Positions 7,607-16,726 of a stretch of 63,541 nucleotides of DNA are shown here, in pieces. The notes under the pieces are model-generated. The model saw only the letters and a list, made by a program, of their open reading frames with translations. It did not search any database and was not told the DNA's origin. How positions within the stretch are numbered: the stretch's first letter is position 1; every line of letters begins with the position of its first letter. A program made the translations under genes and the position numbers. The stretch spans positions 1-63,541 of the forward strand of contig JABHDC010000287.1 of the NCBI GenBank assembly GCA_018673255.1. The letters run 5' to 3'. This stretch comes from Gemmatimonadota bacterium (GTDB lineage Bacteria; Latescibacterota; UBA2968; UBA8231).

Positions 7607-8614
7607 ATGGCTGAACGAATGTCTCGAACCATCGACTGGTATCGCACGCCCATTGGGCGCGACGAGTTGCGCGAACTGAATCGCTGCAGTGATCTCAGGG
7701 CATCGTTGCAGATTCTTGGACATCTGTGCCTGATCGGGGCCACGGCGACGACGGCATGGATGGTGCAGGATCGATGGATGCTGTTGTTGCCCGTGCTGTT
7801 CCTGCACGGCACGGTCTACGTCTTCCTGCTCAATGCGACGCATGAATTGTCTCACGGCACCGTCTTCCGCACGCGCTTCCTGAATCGCTTCTTCCTAAGG
7901 CTCTTCAGTTTTCTTGGTTGGCGGAATCACGTGTACTTCTGGGCGAGTCATGCTGAGCACCACAAGTACACATTGCATCCACCTGATGATCTGGAAGTCG
8001 TGCTGCCCACCCGCCTGAAGCTGTCGGGCCTCGTGCGTGTCACGGTCTTCGATCCGCGGGTCTTCGTTGCCACGTTGCGCCAGACGCTCATGCACGCGCT
8101 GGGGCGCGTCGACGGCGAGTGGGAGGAGCATCTGTTTCCAGTGGACGATCCCGCCAAGAGACGGGAACTGACGAACTGGGCTCGAGTCCTGCTCCTTGGC
8201 CATGCATTGATCATCATCGGCTCTGCGTATCTGGAACTGTGGCTCGTGCCCGTGCTCACGACCTTCGGGGTGTTCTACGGCGGCTGGTTGCGATTCCTGT
8301 GCAACAACACCCAACATGCCGGGCTGCAGGATGATGTCCCCGATTTTCGCCTGTGCACACGTACTGTCCTGCTGGGTCCGCTGACTCGTTTTCTCTACTG
8401 GCACATGAACTTCCACATCGAGCATCACATGTATGCCGCGGTCCCGTGCTACAATCTGGGTCGTCTGCACCGTGCGATTCGCCACGAACTACCCGAGTCG
8501 CCCCGAGGACTGTGGGCTGCGTGGCGGCAGATTGTGACCGTGCTGAAGCGTCAGGCGGCCGAACCGGACTACCAATACATTGCCGAGCTGCCGCCCAGGA
8601 CACAGATCCCTTGA
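7607..8614 (+). CDS. fatty-acid-desaturase family membrane protein
   Basis: A 335-residue di-iron membrane enzyme of the fatty acid desaturase/hydroxylase family. The three histidine boxes are HELSH ('NATHELSHGTVF'), HAEHH ('ASHAEHHKYTLHP') and HIEHH ('NFHIEHHMYAAVP'), with a further N-N-T-Q-H segment. Hydrophobic helices lie between boxes, e.g. 'LLPVLFLHGTVYVFLL'. Known members insert double bonds or hydroxyl groups into acyl chains or carotenoids using O2, which would imply access to oxygen. ATG 7607 is used; ATG 7619 is an alternative. The last codons overlap the TrmO gene in TTGA. The substrate cannot be told from the sequence. The 276-bp gap upstream (7331-7606) is a divergent region shared with the OmpA-family gene. 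Confidence 0.88.
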   Translation: MAERMSRTIDWYRTPIGRDELRELNRCSDLRASLQILGHLCLIGATATTAWMVQDRWMLLLPVLFLHGTVYVFLLNATHELSHGTVFRTRFLNRFFLRLFSFLGWRNHVYFWASHAEHHKYTLHPPDDLEVVLPTRLKLSGLVRVTVFDPRVFVATLRQTLMHALGRVDGEWEEHLFPVDDPAKRRELTNWARVLLLGHALIIIGSAYLELWLVPVLTTFGVFYGGWLRFLCNNTQHAGLQDDVPDFRLCTRTVLLGPLTRFLYWHMNFHIEHHMYAAVPCYNLGRLHRAIRHELPESPRGLWAAWRQIVTVLKRQAAEPDYQYIAELPPRTQIP

Positions 8615-9414
8615 GCATCATCGAACCGATTGGCTGGATCTCCTGCCCGCAGAGATATCGCTACGAGGCCCCGCGACAGGGCGTCCTGTTGCCAGAGCGC
8701 ACGGCCGTCATCCATCTGCACGAGGGGCGCGATTTCGAGGCTGCCCTGGACGGACTGGATGGATTCGAACGGATCTGGGTGGTCTTCGAATTCCATCTGA
8801 ACGAGACCTGGCATCCGGTGGTGCAGCCGCCACATGAGGGCGAGGCGCGGCGTGGTGTCTTTGCGACACGCTCTCCTCATCGGCCGAATCGAATCGGTCT
8901 CACCTGTGTGCGTCTGATCTCAATCGAGGGTCTGGAACTGAGAGTGGCAGGCCACGATCTGCTCGATGGTACGCCCGTCTGGGATCTCAAGCCCTACGTG
9001 CCCTATGCCGACGCATTTCCCGATGCGACTGCAGGCTGGCTCGATGAGGTGGAGGTGCAGAGATACGATGTGGATTTCACCGATGAGGCGGCAGAAATGG
9101 CGGACTGGATCCGGAAGCACGGCGATCTGGACTGCGTGAACTTCGCGCAGGTGCAACTCATGTCCGATCCGACAGATGCAGACCGCAAACGTATCGCCCA
9201 CGAAGAAGATGGAAGCCTGGTCATCGCCTATCGCACGTGGCGGCTTCACTACACAGTCGCCGAGCCGGCGCATCGAGTGATGGTGACTCGAATCTCCTCC
9301 GGCTACAGTGCCCAAGATCTGGAATCCGGCGAAGACCGCCACGCCGACAAGCAGATCCACCGCGACTTTCAGCAGCTGGCCGCTCGGGCTGATTCAGACA
9401 CAGGGGGAGAATAA
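8611..9414 (+). CDS. trmO: TrmO (TsaA/VirR-like) tRNA t6A37 methyltransferase, with C-terminal extension
   Basis: A 267-residue protein whose first ~150 residues match the TsaA/TrmO beta-barrel that N6-methylates threonylcarbamoyl-adenosine at tRNA position 37 using SAM. Conserved segments are 'GFERIWVVFEFHLN', 'GVFATRSPHRPNRIGLTCV' and 'GTPVWDLKPYVPYADAF'. The start is a TTG (8611) overlapping the desaturase stop as TTGA, with CAGGA about 10 bases upstream. A start further upstream would lie inside the desaturase gene and add unrelated residues. The usual TrmO domain starts with 'IGWI', exactly as here. Residues after about 150 ('MADWIRKHGDLDCVNFAQVQ' and onward) form the second domain seen in longer TrmO proteins. 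Confidence 0.9.
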   Translation: MSIIEPIGWISCPQRYRYEAPRQGVLLPERTAVIHLHEGRDFEAALDGLDGFERIWVVFEFHLNETWHPVVQPPHEGEARRGVFATRSPHRPNRIGLTCVRLISIEGLELRVAGHDLLDGTPVWDLKPYVPYADAFPDATAGWLDEVEVQRYDVDFTDEAAEMADWIRKHGDLDCVNFAQVQLMSDPTDADRKRIAHEEDGSLVIAYRTWRLHYTVAEPAHRVMVTRISSGYSAQDLESGEDRHADKQIHRDFQQLAARADSDTGGE

Positions 9415-9419
9415 CAACC

Positions 9420-10172
9420 ATGGCAGGTGCAGATCGTCCACGCGTTCTCATCACCGGGGCCGCCGGTGCCGTGGGACAGAACCTGTGGAAGGGGTGGGAA
9501 GAGGCCGGCTGCTACGACCTGACACTCACCGACGCCCGACCGATCCAGGACAGCGCTTCTCGTGTAGAGATCGGTGATATTGCTGATCGGGATCTCGTCT
9601 GCCGTCTGTGTGAGGGACAGGATGTGCTGGTGCATCTGGCCTACATCCCATACAAACCTCTGGCGGATGTGACCGACATTGGCGTGGCCATGCAGCTGTT
9701 CGAGGCAGCCAGTGCGGCCGGTGTGAAGAGGATCATCTATGCCAGCTCCAATGCGGCCATCGGCATGAACGAGTATCAGATCCGACCACCGCGCTTTTCC
9801 ACGGGTGACCAGTTTCGGCCCGGAGGCTGGTATGGCGCGCAGAAATGTATGGCGGAGATGGCTGGCAGATACCTGTCATCTTACGAGGGGATTCGGTTCA
9901 TCAGTATCCGGATCGGTACCTTCACCGGGGGCAGTGAACCGGTCGACCTGCGACAGTGTACGACCTTGTTGACGCCACGCGATGGTCTGCAGTTGTTCAC
10001 GCGCGCCATCGACTACGACGGCCCGGTGAAGTGTCTCATCACCTATGGCACGTCGGGGAATCACTCGGGACATCAGGTGGGATTCCTCGACATCTCCGAG
10101 GCCGTCGAGATCCTGGGTTACGAGCCGCAGGACAACATGATCCGTGATCACGCGCACCGCTTCGCTGACTGA
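9420..10172 (+). CDS. NAD-dependent epimerase / uronate-dehydrogenase-like SDR
   Basis: A 250-residue extended short-chain dehydrogenase. 'VLITGAAGAVGQNL' is the G-x-x-G-x-x-G NAD loop, 'DVLVHLAYIPY' follows, 'YASSNAAIGMN' carries the catalytic Ser, and 'YGAQKCMAEMAGRYL' carries the Y-x3-K pair. The size and the 'ASSNAAIG' and 'RIGTFTG' segments are closest to bacterial uronate dehydrogenases, which oxidise galacturonate or glucuronate to aldarolactones. The enolase-superfamily gene 18 bp downstream would then dehydrate the resulting aldarate, a known oxidative uronate pathway; that link is inference. It starts at ATG 9420, 5 bp after the TrmO stop. Confidence 0.8.
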   Translation: MAGADRPRVLITGAAGAVGQNLWKGWEEAGCYDLTLTDARPIQDSASRVEIGDIADRDLVCRLCEGQDVLVHLAYIPYKPLADVTDIGVAMQLFEAASAAGVKRIIYASSNAAIGMNEYQIRPPRFSTGDQFRPGGWYGAQKCMAEMAGRYLSSYEGIRFISIRIGTFTGGSEPVDLRQCTTLLTPRDGLQLFTRAIDYDGPVKCLITYGTSGNHSGHQVGFLDISEAVEILGYEPQDNMIRDHAHRFAD

Positions 10173-10190
10173 TCAAAGGGAGTCGCACAG

Positions 10191-11264
10191 ATGAAGATCA
10201 CACACATCGACAAGTGGCAGGTCGTCGTCCCCATCCAGCCGGATGCGCTCAATTCGCCCGAGTTTGATCCACTGGATGAAGACCTGGCCTTCTTCTGGAA
10301 GACACCCAAACACATCATCCGTATACACACCGACGATTCCGGCATCATCGGGATCGGCGAGAGTCATCGCGGTTGTCCCGATGCCGAGATGGAACATGCC
10401 ATTGGGGTGATCACGGGCATGCAGATTGACCAGATCGATCTGCACGCATTGCCCATCCCGATGGGCTCAGCCTATGGGGCCATGGAGATGGCGCTGTTCG
10501 ATATCGTCGGCAAGTCGCTCGGTGTGACGGTGGCACGTCTGTTGGGCGCGCAGGTGCGCGATCGCGTCGCCGTCGACTACTGGACGGCGCGACGTACGCC
10601 GGAGGATCTGGCGCGCAAGGCGAAGGAAGGGAAGGCACTGGGTTATCATGGGATCAAGATCAAGTGCGCCCTGGGGGATCCGAATATCGAGCGGTTGCAG
10701 GCCGTCGTGGATGCCGTGGGACCCGATTTCAAGGTGACGGTGGACCCCAACTGCCGTTTTCATCTGCCCTGCCACACGATCAGCTTTGCCGATGCCCTCG
10801 GCGATCTGCGTCAGTGTGTGGCCGTCATCGAAGATCCAGTGCCCAAGGACAATCTCGACTGGTATGTGATGCTGCGGCAGCAGCTGCAGGTACCCATTGC
10901 CCTGCACCTGGGCAGTGGCAGAGCCGTCTTCGATGCGGTTCGGCGTGGCGCCGTCGACATGCTCAATATCAGCCCTTACAGCATGGTAGAATTCGTCCGC
11001 CAGTGTTACATCGCCGAACAGGCGGGTGTGCCGGTCTGGCATGGCAGCGGCGTCGATCTCGGCATCCTCGATATGAGCTACATCCACGCCTGTGCGGCGG
11101 CGCCGGCGGCGACCCTGCCATCGGATATCGTGGGGAATTTCGTTCGTGACGATGATCTGCTCGTCGACCCGATCGTCATTCGCGATGGATATGCGGATGT
11201 ACCCACGGCGCCGGGCCTGGGCATCGAACTGGACGAGGCGGCCGTGGCGAAATACGAGGTATAG
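10191..11264 (+). CDS. mandelate racemase/muconate lactonizing enzyme family dehydratase
   Basis: A 357-residue enolase-superfamily enzyme. The N-terminal alpha+beta capping domain runs to about residue 110 and is followed by the TIM barrel. Catalytic signatures visible are the K-x-K motif in 'YHGIKIKCAL', a first metal ligand in 'KVTVDPNCRF', a second in 'CVAVIEDPVP', and a third region at 'PIALHLGSG'. The final region includes 'PVWHGSGVDLGILDMSYIHA'. Members abstract an alpha proton from sugar acids, and this size fits acid-sugar dehydratases. The preceding SDR gene suggests a uronate/aldarate pathway. The start is preceded by AAGGGAG (10176-10182). It ends the 7.6-11.3 kb rightward run. 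Confidence 0.88.
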   Translation: MKITHIDKWQVVVPIQPDALNSPEFDPLDEDLAFFWKTPKHIIRIHTDDSGIIGIGESHRGCPDAEMEHAIGVITGMQIDQIDLHALPIPMGSAYGAMEMALFDIVGKSLGVTVARLLGAQVRDRVAVDYWTARRTPEDLARKAKEGKALGYHGIKIKCALGDPNIERLQAVVDAVGPDFKVTVDPNCRFHLPCHTISFADALGDLRQCVAVIEDPVPKDNLDWYVMLRQQLQVPIALHLGSGRAVFDAVRRGAVDMLNISPYSMVEFVRQCYIAEQAGVPVWHGSGVDLGILDMSYIHACAAAPAATLPSDIVGNFVRDDDLLVDPIVIRDGYADVPTAPGLGIELDEAAVAKYEV

Positions 11265-11683
11265 GGGCCGAAGAGGGCCACGCGGATGTGTGCCTGGTGA
11301 ATCGGGATCGGGACCGTCGTCCGGCAGGGGGCGGAGTCTGGGGGTGGATCGACTCCGGGTGTCACATGTTTCCGCCGATCCTGCGGCTGCCTCTGGCGCC
11401 CGACGCCTTCGGTGGATGGTTTAGCACGGTCTGAGGGGATGTGCGCGGGTTGGCGAGCCTGCGGCTCTGGGTCCTCGACAGACCGGATGGAGGGTATGGG
11501 CGGCGCCAAGGGCGCCTGCCGGCAGCCGCAGGTACGGCGGGAGGCAGCTGCCCAGATTGTCACCCAGGTGGCTCAGGTGTGATCCGTTCAGTGGTCAGTG
11601 AGTGAACGGGTTCTCTGCTCCGGATTCGCTACGGTGGGCCGGAGAATCGACAGGAAACCTGTTCCCGTGTTCCAGCGTATCCG
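11265..11683. other. intergenic region between converging genes
   Basis: 419 bp without a credible gene; the ORFs crossing it have no coding character and no ribosome sites. It contains a possible hairpin at 11584-11609 (CCGTTCA, 12-base loop, TGAACGG) and a GGCGCC-AAG-GGCGCC stem near 11500. Either could end transcription of the converging enolase-family or FN3-lipoprotein genes, but neither has a T-tract. Confidence 0.5.
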
Positions 11684-14122
11684 TCAGGGAGAGAACTTCT
11701 GGATGCGGCCGTTGAGTTCATCGGCCACGTAGATGAAGCCATCACCATCCACGGCAATACTGCCGGCGAAGTCAGGGCCGCCGCCACCGGCGGTCTCACT
11801 CCCCGGGCCGAAATTGAAGAGTCCCGGTGCCGATCCATGGGATCCCCAATCTGAGATATAGCGGCGATTCCGGTCGTAGGACACAATGCGGCTGTTGCCC
11901 GCGTCCAGGACGTAGATGCGGCCATCGGGACCGGTGTCCATCGAGATGGGGGAGAAGTAGAAATCGGTCGGGTTCCCAAGGCTCCCGGGGCGCCCCACGT
12001 TCGGCCCAAGGGACTTGGAGAGGAAAGTGACCCAGTCCACGCCGGTGCCGGGCACCAACTCTCCCAGGAGCAAGCGATGCTCTTCTGGCAGGCAGACACC
12101 GATCAGCGTGCCCTGGCTGCCGGGCCAGGTTCGCGTTTCACTGGGGCGTGAGGACAGGGCCGTGCCGGCCACGAGGGTCCCATCTTCCAGGATGGTGTGA
12201 GACTCGTGGTCGGTTGTGAAGAGGACGACATCTTCGGCCGTGGCCAGGGTCGTCCACACACTGCGGCCAGCGAGGGGGCCCACCGGCGTGATAGATGCCT
12301 CGGCCGCGTGATCACTGACCGACAGGGTGATCTGTGTGGGCATGGCCATCATCAGCGGCATGGTCGCCTCGACCGTGTCGCGCTGCACCTGCCCATCTGT
12401 TGCCGTCCACTGTCCCGTCAGTGTGGCAGCCTGACGGGCGAAGTCGAAGGAGAGGGCAAACACGGTCCCTTCGGAGAGTTCGATCTGCACACGAGTGGCC
12501 GGCCACGGACCAACCAGGCTCTGGACCGTGATATCGCCCGCGGGCAATGCAACGCGCGCCGCGCGGTTGCGAGAGGTAGATTGGATGAGCCAACCGTCCT
12601 TAAAGTGCGCGCCGCCGATGATGTCCCATCGGCCCACGCTCGAGCTCTGGAATACCCCTTCAGCGAAGTCGGTGAAGGGTTGATCGGGAAGGAGCTCCCC
12701 GTCGACGGAGACCACGACATCCGTGAAGGAGCCGCCGCGCAGTTCGAGTACGCCTGAGACAGAAGTCGATAGCTCCAGACCCGGCGGATCGAGGGCGAGG
12801 CGGGTCGCCGGTAGCGCGGGTGCGGGGCCCACGGACGCCAGCAGTGCGCCATTGGCGAAGTTCGCCCCGGGATCCTGCGCGAAGTAGGCGGTGTACCGCA
12901 CCCCGGTCGCCGTAACGGCGCTGGCCATGCCGGCACGCCCCCCGGGCACCTTGATCCCATTGTCCGGGAAACGCAGGACCAGGTCCTGGCTCTCGAGTGA
13001 GAGGTCCTGCGAAAGCCGCAGCAGGGATACGCGTGATCCCCATACGGGGTCAACATGACGGACGAGGGCGGTAGCTCCCTGGTCTTCGCCATACAGGTCC
13101 ATGATCGGCCGCCCACTGCCCGTCCAGGTCCACGAGCCGAGCAGCTCGTGGAACGCGTCGCTCGACTCGCTTGACGCCACCTCTTCACCACGGGTGGTGA
13201 TCACGACGACCTGGTAGATATAGTGAGTGTCTCCGCGCAGCCCCTTGTCCTCAAAGTTCGTCGTCGTGAGATCCTCGCTCTGACTCATGATCTGGGAGAC
13301 GACAGCCTTGGTTCGTCGGCGTACCTCATAACGCAGGAAGTGTGGGCCCTCATAGGGGTCCCAGGAAAGCGAGGCCGTTGCTGTGGATGAACTGATCTGC
13401 GTGTCCTCGATGCGGACCGCCGGCAGTTGCAGCGTGCTCTCGCGTGCGGGACTGATGAGTTCTCTGCCTGCCGCCGCCACGCTCACCGTGTAGCTGTAGG
13501 GGATCCTGTGCAACGCGTTGCTGTCGGCAAAAACCGTATCTGTCGCCACCGTCGTTCTGTGCACCGTGGTGTGAAGATCAGAGCCGACCTGGCGACGAAT
13601 GACCTCGTAGCTCTCGAATCCGGGGTCTCGATACTGGGTCCAGCGCAACTGGAGGGCCCCATCCATCGGACTCTGGAGGATGGGCAGGAGCGGGACGGCG
13701 GCAACGCCGTAGCCCGATACAGTGGCAGGATTCGATGGAGCGAACAGACCGCCGTCACTGGCGACGTGGAGGAGGTATTCGTAGGACGTGGCCGGCTGGA
13801 GCGTGGAATCGACGAAGACGGTGCTGTCCACAGAGGTGAAGATGGCCAGCGTTTCCTGGCGCGCGCTCTCTACGGCACGACGCAGCACCTGATAGGTCGC
13901 AAAGGGCCGATCGCCGGCATAGGCCGTCCACCGAAGTGTGGCTGCGCCGGTGCTGTCCATGGTGGCTGACAGCGCGACACCGGGGGTGAGTTCCGGATCG
14001 ACGGGGTTCGAACGGGAGGCATCATGCGAGCAGGCCAGGAGGACAAAAAGGTAGCCCCATAGCACTCCACTCACTGGGCGTTGAAGCGCTCGGATCATGC
14101 GAAGGTGACTATCTGGCTTCAT
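11684..14122 (-). CDS. large lipoprotein with fibronectin-III-like domains and C-terminal NHL repeats
   Basis: About 812 residues if started at ATG 14122 (14098 is an alternative; upstream codons look non-coding). The signal peptide ends in a lipobox at 'LFVLLAC', so Cys31 is probably lipidated. Three or four FN3-like modules follow to about residue 330, e.g. 'ATLRWTAYAGDRPFATYQVL', 'YEYLLHVASDGG' and 'ASLSWDPYEGPHFLRYEVRR'. The central part is beta-rich. The C terminus has NHL-type propeller blades ('GPDGRIYVLDAGNSRIVSYD', 'DGDGFIYVADELNGRIQKFS'), though only about two to three blades are visible, fewer than the usual six. It is probably a surface-attached binding protein; no catalytic motif was found. 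It stands alone downstream of the acetyltransferase-like gene. Confidence 0.85.
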   Translation of the reverse strand: MKPDSHLRMIRALQRPVSGVLWGYLFVLLACSHDASRSNPVDPELTPGVALSATMDSTGAATLRWTAYAGDRPFATYQVLRRAVESARQETLAIFTSVDSTVFVDSTLQPATSYEYLLHVASDGGLFAPSNPATVSGYGVAAVPLLPILQSPMDGALQLRWTQYRDPGFESYEVIRRQVGSDLHTTVHRTTVATDTVFADSNALHRIPYSYTVSVAAAGRELISPARESTLQLPAVRIEDTQISSSTATASLSWDPYEGPHFLRYEVRRRTKAVVSQIMSQSEDLTTTNFEDKGLRGDTHYIYQVVVITTRGEEVASSESSDAFHELLGSWTWTGSGRPIMDLYGEDQGATALVRHVDPVWGSRVSLLRLSQDLSLESQDLVLRFPDNGIKVPGGRAGMASAVTATGVRYTAYFAQDPGANFANGALLASVGPAPALPATRLALDPPGLELSTSVSGVLELRGGSFTDVVVSVDGELLPDQPFTDFAEGVFQSSSVGRWDIIGGAHFKDGWLIQSTSRNRAARVALPAGDITVQSLVGPWPATRVQIELSEGTVFALSFDFARQAATLTGQWTATDGQVQRDTVEATMPLMMAMPTQITLSVSDHAAEASITPVGPLAGRSVWTTLATAEDVVLFTTDHESHTILEDGTLVAGTALSSRPSETRTWPGSQGTLIGVCLPEEHRLLLGELVPGTGVDWVTFLSKSLGPNVGRPGSLGNPTDFYFSPISMDTGPDGRIYVLDAGNSRIVSYDRNRRYISDWGSHGSAPGLFNFGPGSETAGGGGPDFAGSIAVDGDGFIYVADELNGRIQKFSP

Positions 14123-14372
14123 ACGGGCACCAGACCATGTTGTGGCAGCCGAGCCGGACCCACTGGCGCTGCCGCTGAGCCGCGGAGTGTTGTCTGCGCC
14201 ACACTCACCTCCCTCACCTCGTCCCCGTCTTCTGGCTGGGAGACTCGGACGACCGACGCAGCGACCGTGCGATGCCCCCAACCACTGACAACTCCTCGAG
14301 CCCGGTTGTGAGGTACACTAGAGCAATCGCCAGGAGGTTAGCAACTCGCAGGCGTCGTTCGCCCAAGGCCTT

Positions 14373-15605
14373 CTACAGTCGCAGGCGTAGTCCCGCCCGG
14401 GCGAGTCTCGCGGCCAGCCAGGTGACCAGCACCATGAAACCGAGGGAACGCGCCAATCCAAGGTAGAATGGTGAACCGAGCCAGCCGTGGATCTCGAATC
14501 CACCTGTGATTGCGGGTAACCACGCCATGAGGTTGTAGAGGATTGGCCCCAGGATGAAGATGAACAGGGCATGATTCCCGGCCGGTGCCACCCAGGCGGC
14601 CCACCGCTGTTTGCCTGCCATATCAATCAAGACATAGGCGATCACCCAGAGCCACGTGGTGAGCCCTGCCGTGAGCAGCGTCCCGGGCGGCGTGCTCATG
14701 ATCTTGTTGTAGTAGAAGAGATTGCTCAGCCCATGGAGTCCGTGCAGCAGCACGGCGGCACAGATCAGGCCGGCACCGTAGAGTGTGCCCCACACGAGCC
14801 GCGAATGGTGCGTCTCCAGACGTGATGTCGGTAGCAGCATACGCCCCAGAACCACCCCGGAGACGGTGAGGGCACTGTTGGAGCCGAAGATGAGACCGAA
14901 GCCGACCCATTCGCTCAGCCACCAGTCGCTGAACATGCCACCCCACGTGGCCAGGCAGACACAGTAGAGCAGGGCGACCATTCCCATGAGGGCTGCAGGC
15001 TCACGACGGCCGAGCGTATAGGCCAGGCACCCTGTGAGATACGCCCAGCCGATCAGGCCGAGGATTCCCCACCACTGCGTCGTCAACTCGATGAAGGATC
15101 GCTCTTCACCGGATCCCCGGTAGATGATCGCCGACAGGAGAAGGATGGCGGCACCCATGGCCCGCAATACACGGGCACGAGTCGCCGTGCACTGCCAGTC
15201 ATTCCAGACCAGGATGACACCTGCATAACTCAGCAGGCGCCACAGATTTGGATCGAGCAGGGCGCCCTCGCGAGCCGGTCCATTCACCATGAACACGCCG
15301 ATGACCAGCAGGCCGCCCACGCGGATCAGGATGTGCCGCCAGATTCCGAGCCAGGACTGCCCGCGTTCACGTCGCGCTTCAATCCCGAAGGGAATCGACA
15401 GTCCAACGATGAAGAGGAAGGCAGGGAAGACGAAGTCCGGCAACGTCATGCCGTCAGCCGTGGGCGGATCGATGTGCTTCAGCCACGCCGGTGCGCCGGC
15501 GACGCCGGGGAAGTCGTTGACGAACAGCATCAGCAGCACGACCAGACCCCGTACCACATCGATGGACAGGACACGATTCGAAGCGGTCAACGGCGCAGTG
15601 GTCAC
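14373..15605 (-). CDS. heparan-alpha-glucosaminide N-acetyltransferase-like membrane protein
   Basis: A 410-residue multi-pass membrane protein of the HGSNAT/NagX/DUF5009 acyltransferase group. The N-terminal signature 'RVLSIDVVRGLVVLLMLFVN' and 'DFVFPAFLFIVGLSIPFGIE' are characteristic, and about ten hydrophobic helices follow. Relatives transfer acetyl groups from cytosolic acetyl-CoA to amino sugars across the membrane. It starts at a GTG (15605) overlapping the upstream URO-D stop as GTGA, so it is translationally coupled to the URO-D and aldo/keto reductase genes. The biochemical role in bacteria is poorly defined. Confidence 0.82.
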   Translation of the reverse strand: MTTAPLTASNRVLSIDVVRGLVVLLMLFVNDFPGVAGAPAWLKHIDPPTADGMTLPDFVFPAFLFIVGLSIPFGIEARRERGQSWLGIWRHILIRVGGLLVIGVFMVNGPAREGALLDPNLWRLLSYAGVILVWNDWQCTATRARVLRAMGAAILLLSAIIYRGSGEERSFIELTTQWWGILGLIGWAYLTGCLAYTLGRREPAALMGMVALLYCVCLATWGGMFSDWWLSEWVGFGLIFGSNSALTVSGVVLGRMLLPTSRLETHHSRLVWGTLYGAGLICAAVLLHGLHGLSNLFYYNKIMSTPPGTLLTAGLTTWLWVIAYVLIDMAGKQRWAAWVAPAGNHALFIFILGPILYNLMAWLPAITGGFEIHGWLGSPFYLGLARSLGFMVLVTWLAARLARAGLRLRL

Positions 15606-16726
15606 TGATACTGGCCTTCTTCGAAGACCACGTCGAGCATGGCGCGGAAATTCTCGTAACGCGTGGTGATCATGATGTTGTGGCTGCTGCCGAGAATGAA
15701 TCCACCCCCTGCGGCACAGTGGCGCAGGGCGAAACGTGTCTGTCGGCGGATCTCATCCGGATCTTCCGTGCACAGATCACCGCAGGAGACACCGCCCCAC
15801 AGGGTCACGCGATCACCGATCTGCTGCTTGTAGAGATCAATGGGTTCGTGGGGCTCGATCGACTGGTAGATATCCACCCCCGCCTCGACCATTACATCGG
15901 TCAGGTCCGCCATATTCGCATCGCAGTGGAAGTGGAGGAGCAGTCCACCGGCGTGGACCTCTTCACACATCCTGCGCAGGCCCGGCAGGAAGGCGCGTCG
16001 ATACAACTCGGGCGAGCAGTAGGTTGTTCGACCGTAGCCGTAGTCGGGGGAGATCCGGATCGCATCGATGCCTCGATCGCGCAATTCCCCAACTTGATCT
16101 CTGAATCCTTCGAGGCGCCCCACTTCCTCCTCGGCGATGCCGTCCGGATCATCGACGATCCGCTGCATCCACTCTTCGAAACGGCCAAACCGGCCATCGA
16201 TATCGGTGGGCCGATAGTCGGAGATTCCCAGCGATGGCCCGGCGGAAGCGATGATGAAGTGTGTCTGGCCAAGCTCCTTTACGACGTGATCCCACAACTC
16301 CCACTGCGAACCATCCGGTGGCGGTTGTTGCAGAGGTTCCACGACTCGGTCGCCTTGCTGCACGATGACGATCTCTTCCGTGGCTGGCACCAGCTGCAGG
16401 ATGTTGCCGGCCCGATCCTCCCAGGTGTCCTCACCGATCTCCCTCGGCGGATCAACGATCTGGTTGCGGGGGGGCACGAGCCAGACTGGGAGAATATCCA
16501 GGCCGGATTTCCGCACGAATTCCACCAGATCCCGTTTCTGACCCTCCACGACCTCGTCGCGGCGGCCCTGCCAGTGAGCGATCGTCTCCCGGGCATGCGA
16601 GCGATAGAAGGTGGGCCGGCCGATGACCTGTTCGACGATGGGGTAGTCCACGTAGGCTTCGCCTACAGGCACCCGGTCGGCTTCGCGGTGTTCGATGGCG
16701 GCGTAGACACGCTCTTTGGACGTCAT
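15602..16726 (-). CDS. uroporphyrinogen decarboxylase-like (URO-D) family protein
   Basis: A 374-residue URO-D/MtaA-type TIM barrel. The N terminus 'TSKERVYAAIEHREADRVPV' is the family hallmark. The core 'RAFLPGLRRMCEEVHAGGLL' leads into 'LHFHCDANMADL', where MtaA-type methyltransferases have H-x-C-G. Here H-C-D stands in its place, so a zinc/thiol site is conceivable but altered. 'DIYQSIEPHEPIDLYKQQIG' and 'VTLWGGVSCGDL' complete the barrel. The start at 16726 overlaps the aldo/keto reductase stop (ATGA); the long in-frame extension upstream is antisense to that gene and non-coding. It is unlikely to be heme-pathway HemE because of the family branch and the presence of five relatives in this window. 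Confidence 0.88.
   Translation of the reverse strand: MTSKERVYAAIEHREADRVPVGEAYVDYPIVEQVIGRPTFYRSHARETIAHWQGRRDEVVEGQKRDLVEFVRKSGLDILPVWLVPPRNQIVDPPREIGEDTWEDRAGNILQLVPATEEIVIVQQGDRVVEPLQQPPPDGSQWELWDHVVKELGQTHFIIASAGPSLGISDYRPTDIDGRFGRFEEWMQRIVDDPDGIAEEEVGRLEGFRDQVGELRDRGIDAIRISPDYGYGRTTYCSPELYRRAFLPGLRRMCEEVHAGGLLLHFHCDANMADLTDVMVEAGVDIYQSIEPHEPIDLYKQQIGDRVTLWGGVSCGDLCTEDPDEIRRQTRFALRHCAAGGGFILGSSHNIMITTRYENFRAMLDVVFEEGQYQ

Noticed and set aside
11584..11609. CCGTTCA/TGAACGG hairpin considered as a terminator
   Set aside because: The stem is 7 bp with a 12-base loop and no T-tract; too weak to call separately.
15602..16726. Annotation of URO-D proteins as HemE of heme synthesis
   Set aside because: Six diverged copies, altered active-site segments and no heme gene nearby make the HemE function unlikely.
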